From the NCBI GenBank assembly GCA_021793175.1, contig JAJYTH010000022.1, positions 1 to 40,525 on the forward strand: a stretch of 40,525 nt of DNA, in the 5' to 3' direction. This DNA is from Actinomycetes bacterium. Lineage in GTDB: Bacteria > Actinomycetota > Actinomycetes > Mycobacteriales > Pseudonocardiaceae. Each line of letters opens with the position of its first letter. Positions within the stretch are counted from its first letter, which is position 1. Shown piece after piece: positions 25,213 through 32,150 of this stretch. The translations under genes were made by a program, and so were the position numbers. The notes beneath the pieces were generated by a model. It saw only the letters and a list, made by a program, of their open reading frames with translations, was not told the origin of the DNA and did not search any database.

Positions 25213-26067
25213 ATGTCCACTATGCACCCGATCGGTGTGAACACGTGGGTCTGGACGTCACCGTTGGACGACGCCGAACTGCGGAGACTGGTGCCCGCCA
25301 TCGCGGCCCGAGGATTCGACCTCGTCGAGCTTCCGGTGGAGAACGTGGGGGATTGGGACCCCGGTGAGGCGAGCCGACTGCTGGCCGACCACGGACTCGG
25401 CGCTTCGGTGGTGCTGGTCATGCCGGAGGGGCGGGAACTGGTGAACGCCGACGCGGGCACGGTCGACGCCACCCAGGACTATCTGCGTCGATGCCTGGAC
25501 ATCGCGGCGGAGCTCGGTTCCTCCGCGCTGTGCGGCCCGGCCTACGCCTCCGTGGGGCGCACCTGGCGGATGTCGGAACGGGAACGAGCCGCGTGCGTCC
25601 GTGAATGGCGGGAACACATCACCCCGGTGGTGGAGCACGCCCACGACGTCGGTGTGACACTCGGGATCGAGCCGCTCAACCGGTACGAAACCAGCCTGTT
25701 CAACACCGTCGAGCAGACTCTGCGCGCCCTGGAGGGGATGCCCTCGTGCGGTGTCGCGCTCGACTTCTACCACCAGAACATCGAGGAACGTGATATCGCC
25801 GCGGCGATCCGCGCGGCCTATGACCGTGTCGCACACGTACAGGTGTGCGCCAACGACCGCGGAGCACCCGGCCGCGACCACTTCGACTGGCCCGAGTTGC
25901 TGTCGGCGCTCGCCGACGCTGGTTACACCGGGCCGTTGTGCATCGAGTCGTTCACCGCGCACAACGACAGCATCGCCAAAGCGGCCTCGATCTGGCGTCC
26001 GTTGGCCACGAGTCAGGACGCGCTCGCGGTCGACGGCCTGGCCTTTTTGAAGGAGGTGATGTCGTAG
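25213..26067 (+). CDS. TIM-barrel sugar epimerase/isomerase (D-tagatose/D-psicose 3-epimerase-like)
   Basis: A 284-residue AP-endonuclease-2-type TIM barrel. The metal site E-D-H-E of ketose 3-epimerases is visible with matching spacing: Glu153 (GIEPLNRYETS), Asp184 (ALDFYHQN), His208 (AHVQVCANDRG) and Glu245 (CIESF). The DFYHQN and HVQVCANDRG segments resemble D-psicose/D-tagatose 3-epimerases more than xylose isomerase or myo-inosose dehydratase. It probably interconverts a ketose or keto-sugar brought in by the ABC transporter encoded just upstream (33-bp gap). ATG at 25213 with AGGAG upstream. The exact substrate is unknown. Confidence 0.87.
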   Translation: MSTMHPIGVNTWVWTSPLDDAELRRLVPAIAARGFDLVELPVENVGDWDPGEASRLLADHGLGASVVLVMPEGRELVNADAGTVDATQDYLRRCLDIAAELGSSALCGPAYASVGRTWRMSERERAACVREWREHITPVVEHAHDVGVTLGIEPLNRYETSLFNTVEQTLRALEGMPSCGVALDFYHQNIEERDIAAAIRAAYDRVAHVQVCANDRGAPGRDHFDWPELLSALADAGYTGPLCIESFTAHNDSIAKAASIWRPLATSQDALAVDGLAFLKEVMS

Positions 26068-26147
26068 GGAGTGGTTCGTCCCCGACCGTCGACGGCGCCG
26101 GCACGCCGTGATCACTCATCACCCTCTACACCCCACGTGAGGATTCC

Positions 26148-29100
26148 ATGAGTAGACGCAAGAGACCGTTGTCGCGCCTCGGCGCCATCGCGTTGGGCGG
26201 GTTGCTCACCGCCGGAGTGGCTCCGGTGGCCGCGCAGGCACAGGAAGCCGAGTTCCACGCACTGCTGTTCACCAAGACCGAGGGATATCGGCACGAGTCC
26301 ATTCCGGCCGGGATCGAGATGTTCGAGGACCTGGCCGCCGAGAACGACTTCACGTTCGACCACACCGAGGATTCCAGCGTCTTCAACGACGACGACCTGG
26401 CGGCTTACGACGTCGTCATCATGTTCCAGACCTCCGGCATGGTCTGGGAGAACGACGCGCAGCGCGAGGCGATGCAGAACTACGTGGAGAACGGCGGCGG
26501 TATCGCCGCGATCCACAACGCCACCGACATGGGGATCGAGAACGAGTTCCCGTGGTGGGACGACCTTGTGAACGCGGGCGCGCACATGCCGTCGCACTCG
26601 CCGGGCGTGCTGGACGGCACGGCGAAGGTCACCGACCACCACCATCCGTCGACGGAAGGGCTCCCGGCGCGTTGGGAACGGGCCGAGGAGTGGTACAATT
26701 TCGACCAGAGTATGCGCGGCAAGGTGCACGTGCTCGTGTCGGCCGACGAGTCCACCTATGATCCCGGCCCCGACGCGATGGGAGCCGACCACCCGATCTC
26801 CTGGTGTCGCGATGTCGGTCTGTCCCGTGTGTGGGCCACCGCCATGGGGCATGACAGCGCCGCCTACAGCGAGGAACCTTTCATCCAGCACATCCTCGGC
26901 GGTGTGCGCACGGCGGCCGGTGTGGTCGAAGCGGACTGCTCGGCCACGGTGGGCGCCGCGTTCGAGAAGGTCGCGCTCGACACCAACACCCAGGCACCCA
27001 CCGCCATGGACGTCGCCCCGGACGGCCGAGTGTTCTACTCGGAGATCCTGGGCCGGGTGATGGTGTATCACCCGGAGACCCAGAGCACGTTCACGGCATT
27101 GGAGCTTCCGGTCTACTCCGGCGGTGAGGACGGCCTGGTGGGGTTGGTGCTCGACCCGGGCTTCGCCGACAACGGTTGGATCTACCTGTACTACTCCCCG
27201 CCCGGGGACGAGGAGATCAACCGCGTGTCCCGGTTCACCGTCGAAGGCGACGCGATCTCGCTCGACAGCGAGGTACAGATCCTCGACATCCCCGCCTCAC
27301 GCCGGGAGGAGCCGGGCCACACAGGCGGATACCTCACGTTCGGTCCGACGGGTGACCTGTACATCGGTGTCGGCGACGACACCAACCCGTTCGAATCGAG
27401 TGGGTACACCCCGATCGACGAGCGGGAAGGACGGGACCTGTTCGACGCGCAGAAGACGTCGGCCAACACCAACGACCTGCGCGGCAAGGTCCTGCGCATC
27501 ACCCCGCAGGCCGAGGGCGGGTACACGATCCCCGAGGGCAACATGTTCGCGCCGGGCACGGAGAACACGCGCCCCGAGATCTACGCGATGGGATTTCGTA
27601 ACCCGTTCCGGTTCACCGTCGATGTCGACGGGACTCTGTACCTGGCCGACTACGGCCCCGACGCCGGCGCCGCCGACCCCGAGCGCGGCCCCGACGGCAA
27701 GGTCGAGTGGAACATCGTGCGGGAGCCGGGTTTCTACGGTTGGCCGTACTGCATCGGCGACAACATCCCGTACAACGACTACGACTTCGCCACGGGCACC
27801 TCGGGGGAGAAGTTCGACTGTGCGAATCCGGTGAACGACTCGCCGAACAACACGGGGCTCGCCGAACTGCCGCCCGCCCAGGAGGCCGACGTCTGGTACG
27901 GCTACGGGGAGTCGGAGGAGTTCCCGATCCTGGAAACCGGTGGTGCCGCTCCCATGGGCGGTCCGGTGTACCGGTACGACCCCGACCTCGAATCCGAGGG
28001 CAAGTTCCCCGAGTACTACGACGGCAAGGCGTTCTTCTACGAGTGGGCGCGTAACCGCATCTACACCATCACGCTCGACGAACAGGGCGATGTGCTCAAC
28101 CTCGACCCGTGGTTGACGAGTGAACAGACGATGGCGCCGATGGACATGCGGTTCGGGGCCGACGGTGCCATGTACCTGCTGGAGTGGGGCGGTGGCTACG
28201 GCCGGGACAACCCGGACTCGGGGCTCTACCGCATCGAGTACAACCAGGGCAACCGCAGGCCGATCGTCGAGGTGGGGGCCACGGTGACCTCGGGGCAGGC
28301 CCCGTTGGAAGTGTCGTTCACCAGCGAAGGGTCGCACGACCCCGAGGGCACGGAGGTCACCTACGCGTGGGACTTCGGTGACGGTGGCACGTCCGCCGAG
28401 GCCGATCCGACGTACACGTTCACCGAACACGGGCAGTACAACGTGCAGCTCGCGGTGACCGACGAGACGGGCAAGACCGGAGTGGGCAACGTGACCGTGA
28501 CGGTGGGCAACACCGCGCCCACGGTTTCCATGGAAGCACCCGTGAACGGCGGGTTCTTCGACTTCGGTGACCACGTGGCGTTTGACGTCGACGTCACCGA
28601 CCCCGAGGACGGCGAGATCGACTGCGGTGAGGTGGTCGTACAGCCCGCACTCGGCCACGACGCGCACGCGCATCCCATGGACCCGATCAACGCCTGTGAG
28701 GGCATGATCGAGACCATCGTGGACGACGGCCACGCCGGGGCGAACATCTTCTACTCGATCGACGCCAGCTACACCGACCACGGCGGCACCGACGCGCCGC
28801 GGTTGATCAGCCGGGACACCGTGATCCTGCAGCCCAAGCACAAACAGGGCGAGTACTTCACGTCCTCGGAAGGCATCCGGATCGTGAACGCGGAAGGCGC
28901 GGAGAACGGCAAGCGTATCGGTGACATCGACGACGGTGACTGGATCGCGTTCACGCCGGTGAATTTCGCGGGCATCGACGAGGTCTCGCTGCGAGTGTCG
29001 GCACCCGAGGGCGGCGGTGGCTCCGTGGAGCTGCGGGCCGGGGCTCCGGACGGCCCGGTGGTGGCCACTGTGGATGTTCCGTCCACGGGTGGCTGGGACC

Positions 29101-29750
29101 GGTACGAGGACCTGCCTCCGGCCGCGGTGACCGATCCGGGCGGCACGACCGAGTTGTTCGTGGTGTTCCGGGGTGAGACCGCGAGCCCGTTCGATCTCGA
29201 TTCGCTGACGTTCATCGGTGATGGTGTGGCGGAGGTCGACGACGAGGCACCCGAGGTCTCGGTGACCGGAGTGGAGGACGGTGCCTCCTACGGCGATGCC
29301 ACCGACGTCACCCTCGGCTGGGAGGTCGCCGACACCGGCTCGGGCGTCGCCTCGGAGGAAGCGACTCTCGACGGCGAGGCCGTGCGAAACGGGGCGGGGA
29401 TACCGCTGCACACGTTGAGCCTCGGTACGCACGAACTCGTGGTCACGGCGACCGACAAGGCGGGCAACACGGCCGAGCGGAAGGTGACTTTCACGGTCAC
29501 CACCTCGCTTGACGACATGCGAGAGCTGGTGGAGAGGTTCGCGGACGAGGACCGCATCGACGCGAAGACGGCGAAGGTGCTGGAGCTCAAGCTCATCGCC
29601 GTGGAGGGGCTCAAGCGATTCAGCACCCTCGCGGCCTCGGTGGTGCTGCACACGTTCGCCGACGGCGTTGAGAAACGGATCGCGGACGAGGAGGTGGCGA
29701 ACGTGCTGGTCCGGGACGCGGAGTCGCTGATCGAGGAGTGGCGCGCGTGA
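26148..29750 (+). CDS. Secreted 1200-residue multidomain protein: ThuA, glucose-dehydrogenase-like propeller, PKD, CBM6-like, Ig-like and FIMAH-like
   Basis: Order of parts: Sec signal peptide (1-31), ThuA-like domain (about 35-250: HALLFTKTEGYRHESI, then GGGIAAIHNATDMG), six-bladed PQQ-sugar-dehydrogenase-like propeller (about 272-699, with DGLVGLVLDPGF, PGHTGGYLTFGP, RGKVLRI and YAMGFRNPFRF), PKD domain (703-786, ending in VTVTVG), a CBM6-like jelly roll (about 897-1023, GDIDDGDWIAFTPVNF), an Ig-like domain (about 1033-1117) and a helical FIMAH-like C-terminus (1118-1200). This suggests an extracellular, carbohydrate-binding enzyme acting on sugars, perhaps oxidising or cleaving keto-sugar units. 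ThuA proteins are linked to keto-disaccharide metabolism. ATG at 26148 follows GTGAGGA. Coupled function with the importer is inferred. Confidence 0.85.
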   Translation: MSRRKRPLSRLGAIALGGLLTAGVAPVAAQAQEAEFHALLFTKTEGYRHESIPAGIEMFEDLAAENDFTFDHTEDSSVFNDDDLAAYDVVIMFQTSGMVWENDAQREAMQNYVENGGGIAAIHNATDMGIENEFPWWDDLVNAGAHMPSHSPGVLDGTAKVTDHHHPSTEGLPARWERAEEWYNFDQSMRGKVHVLVSADESTYDPGPDAMGADHPISWCRDVGLSRVWATAMGHDSAAYSEEPFIQHILGGVRTAAGVVEADCSATVGAAFEKVALDTNTQAPTAMDVAPDGRVFYSEILGRVMVYHPETQSTFTALELPVYSGGEDGLVGLVLDPGFADNGWIYLYYSPPGDEEINRVSRFTVEGDAISLDSEVQILDIPASRREEPGHTGGYLTFGPTGDLYIGVGDDTNPFESSGYTPIDEREGRDLFDAQKTSANTNDLRGKVLRITPQAEGGYTIPEGNMFAPGTENTRPEIYAMGFRNPFRFTVDVDGTLYLADYGPDAGAADPERGPDGKVEWNIVREPGFYGWPYCIGDNIPYNDYDFATGTSGEKFDCANPVNDSPNNTGLAELPPAQEADVWYGYGESEEFPILETGGAAPMGGPVYRYDPDLESEGKFPEYYDGKAFFYEWARNRIYTITLDEQGDVLNLDPWLTSEQTMAPMDMRFGADGAMYLLEWGGGYGRDNPDSGLYRIEYNQGNRRPIVEVGATVTSGQAPLEVSFTSEGSHDPEGTEVTYAWDFGDGGTSAEADPTYTFTEHGQYNVQLAVTDETGKTGVGNVTVTVGNTAPTVSMEAPVNGGFFDFGDHVAFDVDVTDPEDGEIDCGEVVVQPALGHDAHAHPMDPINACEGMIETIVDDGHAGANIFYSIDASYTDHGGTDAPRLISRDTVILQPKHKQGEYFTSSEGIRIVNAEGAENGKRIGDIDDGDWIAFTPVNFAGIDEVSLRVSAPEGGGGSVELRAGAPDGPVVATVDVPSTGGWDRYEDLPPAAVTDPGGTTELFVVFRGETASPFDLDSLTFIGDGVAEVDDEAPEVSVTGVEDGASYGDATDVTLGWEVADTGSGVASEEATLDGEAVRNGAGIPLHTLSLGTHELVVTATDKAGNTAERKVTFTVTTSLDDMRELVERFADEDRIDAKTAKVLELKLIAVEGLKRFSTLAASVVLHTFADGVEKRIADEEVANVLVRDAESLIEEWRA

Positions 29751-29800
29751 GGGACCGGTGACAGACGCGGGGGACGGATGCCGGGCCGCCCCCCGCACAG

Positions 29801-29841
29801 GCCGACACCGGGCGGTGAGCCGGATGCCGCCCGGTGTCGGC
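29801..29841 (+). terminator. Terminator after the sugar operon
   Basis: A perfect 15-bp stem (29801-29815 with 29827-29841, loop 11 nt), 50 nt after the stop of the secreted multidomain protein. It is the longest perfect hairpin in the window and marks the end of the sugar cluster. Confidence 0.8.
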
Positions 29842-29892
29842 TTCGACAATTCACCCGCCACCCCTCGATGTGGTCGTGCGGGGAAGGGGGAT

Positions 29893-29940
29893 GCTCCCTT
29901 CGCCGGGCCGGGCGAAGGGAGCGCGTAGGCCCCATGGGGC
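29893..29940. other. Second hairpin (12-bp stem) and 12-bp palindrome in the gap before the MFS gene
   Basis: A perfect 12-bp stem (29893-29904 with 29911-29922, 6-nt loop) is followed by a perfect 12-bp palindrome centred on CATG (29929-29940). The stem may act as a second terminator; the palindrome could be an operator just upstream of the candidate -10 at 29972. The gap from 29751 to 30102 holds no gene that I recognise. Confidence 0.5.
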
Positions 29941-29971
29941 GCCACCGGAAAAACCATGCCGGGTCGGCGGG

Positions 29972-29977
29972 TACAGT
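29972..29977 (+). promoter_or_regulatory. Candidate -10 element for the MFS gene, with a structured leader
   Basis: TACAGT fits TANNNT and would give a leader of about 118 nt. The leader contains a 7-bp hairpin (30040-30046 with 30051-30057) and a repeated TCTCGCGGC (about 29980-29999). The 3' end carries the GGAGGTG ribosome-binding site. Confidence 0.35.
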
Positions 29978-30102
29978 GTCTCGCGGCGTCTCGCGGCCGT
30001 GACGTGTTCTCGGCCCGTCCAGTTCTGTGCATCTACCGGCCGTCGGCACCCCGACGGACAGCGGCGGCACGTAAGCAACCACCGCATCCGTGGAGGTGTC
30101 TC

Positions 30103-31389
30103 ATGACTCGGACGATCGAAACCGGTTCGTCCTCACCGAGGCTGCTTCGCACGGCGGGACTGCCTTACTTCCTCATCGCCTTCATCGCGCGTCTGCCGTT
30201 CGCCATGATGGTCGTGGGAGTGCTCACCCTCGTGGTCTCTGCCCGGGAGTCGATCTCCCTCGGCGGCCTCAATTCGGCCGCGGTCGGTGCCGGGACGGCC
30301 TGCTTCGGCACGCTCTCGGGAGCGGCTGCCGACCGTTTCGGACAACGGCCGGTGCTGTTGGTGCTCGCCGGTGCGAACGCTGCGATGCTTCTCGCCTTCA
30401 CGATGGTGGCTTACAGCGATGCCCCGGACATCGCCGTTCTGGCCGTCGCGTTCGGAATCGGCGCCACCGCTCCACAGGTCGCGCCGATGTCGCGTTCCCG
30501 CCTGGTCACGATCATCACCGAACGCATGGCTCCCACTCGCCGGGCACGGACCCTGTCGTCCACGATGGCCTATGAATCCGCCGCGGACGAGACCGTGTTC
30601 GTCATCGGTCCGTTCGTCGTCGGCATCCTCGCCTCGGCGTTCGCGCCGTGGGCCCCGCTGGTCGGGGCTGCCGTGCTCACCCTGTTGTTCGTCGGTGCGT
30701 TCGCTCTGCATCCGAGCGGCCGGCACGTCTCCGCGGCCCGCGGTGCGGACGGTGCCGCGCCCTCCTCGGCGCGTGAACTGTTCCGCGCTCGCCTGCTCGT
30801 CGTCGTGACCGGTACCTTCGGCGTCGGTTCCTTCTTCGGCGCGATGCTCACGTCGCTGACCTCATTCATGGCCGACCGCGGGGCATCCGATCAAGCCGGA
30901 CTCCTGTACGGGGTGATGGGCATCGGTTCCGCCGCGTTCGCCCTCGGTGTCGTGCTCATGCCGTCGAGGTTCTCGCTGCGTGCCCGCTGGGTGACGTTCT
31001 CCGCGATCCTTTTCTCCGGCAGCCTGTTGCTTCTGTTCGTGCAGGACGTCCCCGGGATGGTCACGGCCCTGGCGCTTCTGGGTATCGGTATCGGCCCGAC
31101 CCTGGTCACCCAGTACAGCTTCGGGGCCGAACGCAGTCCGGCCGGACGCACGGCGACCGTGATGACGATGCTGGGTTCGGGGATCATCGTCGGGCAGTCA
31201 CTCGGTTCCGCCGTCACCGGTGAGATCGCCGAGCGGGCCGGAACGCCTGCGGCTCTCGTGCTTCCCGTCGTGGTGGCGACGATCGTCGCCACCATGGGAG
31301 TCGTGAACTGGTTTCTGACCGGCTTCGAGCAGCGCGGCCGACGGTCGCGTCGGGCCACTCGAATGCCCTCGTCCGGTGTCAGCGAGTGA
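30103..31389 (+). CDS. MFS transporter, probable drug or metabolite exporter
   Basis: A 428-residue major-facilitator protein with about 12 helices. The motif-A-like loop between helices 2 and 3 reads GAAADRFGQRPVLL. Residues about 190-230 form the hydrophilic central loop, and the C-terminus is very basic (RGRRSRRATR). No close substrate class can be assigned; such proteins often export drugs. The ATG at 30103 has GGAGGTG 4 nt upstream. It stands alone between the sugar cluster terminator and a convergent methyltransferase gene. Confidence 0.85.
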   Translation: MTRTIETGSSSPRLLRTAGLPYFLIAFIARLPFAMMVVGVLTLVVSARESISLGGLNSAAVGAGTACFGTLSGAAADRFGQRPVLLVLAGANAAMLLAFTMVAYSDAPDIAVLAVAFGIGATAPQVAPMSRSRLVTIITERMAPTRRARTLSSTMAYESAADETVFVIGPFVVGILASAFAPWAPLVGAAVLTLLFVGAFALHPSGRHVSAARGADGAAPSSARELFRARLLVVVTGTFGVGSFFGAMLTSLTSFMADRGASDQAGLLYGVMGIGSAAFALGVVLMPSRFSLRARWVTFSAILFSGSLLLLFVQDVPGMVTALALLGIGIGPTLVTQYSFGAERSPAGRTATVMTMLGSGIIVGQSLGSAVTGEIAERAGTPAALVLPVVVATIVATMGVVNWFLTGFEQRGRRSRRATRMPSSGVSE

Positions 31390-31473
31390 GCGGAGAACTC
31401 CCTTGAGGATGACGGGCAGGGAGCGTGCATTTCGAGCGGCACGGGGCCGACCGGTATCCGGGCGTCGGACTCC

Positions 31474-32085
31474 TCACATTCGCCGATAGACGAGGAGATA
31501 GCGCCAGAACGGCAGTACTTGGATCCGACTGCCGGGCAGCAGCCGAGCGGCCTCGCGGCGAATGTGGTTCAGCGACATGTCCCAATCCCGGATCGGTGCC
31601 TCGGGAACGGGGTCCGCGCCCCCGTTCAGACGTTCGGCCACCGACACCACCGCCTGGGCGACGTAGTTGAGGGGCAGGGAAGCCAACCAGACCGCCCGGT
31701 CCCGGGGCGTGCTCGGGCGCGCCAGGCCCAGCACCGCCAGCACACCTCCGGGCGCGAGGGCGTCGCGCAGCGTTGCCACGGTGTCGAACGGCAGGTGATG
31801 CAGTGACGCGATGCACGTGATGACGTCGTAGTGCCGTGGTGGCAGTGGATGTTCGGTCACGTCGGCCCGGTGATAGGTGATGGTGCCCGGCCCGGGTGAA
31901 CCCAGCGCTTTGGCCGGCTCCAGCACTTCCCCCGCCGGGTCGATGGCGTCGACGTCCAGGCCTCTCGCCGCCAACTTCCTGGCGAACTCACCCATGCCGC
32001 ACCCGACGTCCAACGCTCGCCGCGCGCCGGGAGGTACCAGTCGGAGCAGCAGCGGGTGGTAGTGGGTGTTGTGGTCGAAGGGCAC
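31474..32085 (-). CDS. Class I SAM-dependent methyltransferase
   Basis: A 203-residue (GTG 32085) Rossmann-fold methyltransferase of the Methyltransf_11/25 type. Motif I is ALDVGCGMGEFARKLA; an acidic residue ends strand 2 (VDAIDPAG); motif IV is DVITCIASLHHLP, typical of small-molecule O-, N- or C-methyltransferases. The substrate is unknown. The GTG at 32085 follows a TACGGT -10 by 6 nt, so a leaderless start is preferred. The frame stays open 14 codons further upstream, to 32127, but that part is Arg-rich and unlike the family. It is divergent from folC and convergent with the MFS gene. Confidence 0.82.
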   Translation of the reverse strand: MPFDHNTHYHPLLLRLVPPGARRALDVGCGMGEFARKLAARGLDVDAIDPAGEVLEPAKALGSPGPGTITYHRADVTEHPLPPRHYDVITCIASLHHLPFDTVATLRDALAPGGVLAVLGLARPSTPRDRAVWLASLPLNYVAQAVVSVAERLNGGADPVPEAPIRDWDMSLNHIRREAARLLPGSRIQVLPFWRYLLVYRRM

Positions 32086-32091
32086 CCGGGC

Positions 32092-32097
32092 ACCGTA
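32092..32097 (-). promoter_or_regulatory. -10 element, leaderless type, for the methyltransferase gene
   Basis: TACGGT on the minus strand ends 6 nt before the GTG at 32085. There is no Shine-Dalgarno sequence. Confidence 0.45.
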
Positions 32098-32109
32098 TCG
32101 GCGGCGACG

Positions 32110-32141
32110 TAGACTCGACAGCGTCACAGCAAGCTGTCGAG
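32110..32141 (+). promoter_or_regulatory. folC -10 element merged with a perfect inverted repeat
   Basis: TAGACT (32110-32115) is the likely -10 of folC. Its last two bases begin a perfect 9-bp inverted repeat (32114-32122 with 32133-32141, spacer 10). The repeat ends just before the GGGAGAG ribosome-binding site. It could be a repressor operator or an RNA hairpin at the very 5' end of the mRNA. Confidence 0.45.
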
Positions 32142-32150
32142 GGAGAGTGC

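Noticed and set aside
27297..30032. 911-codon minus-strand frame across the secreted multidomain protein and the following gap
   Set aside because: Long only because of high GC at third positions; composition is not protein-like and no start signal is found.
29980..30102. Known riboswitch class (for example guanidine or cobalamin) in the MFS leader
   Set aside because: I could not match the conserved core of any class I know; only hairpins are visible.
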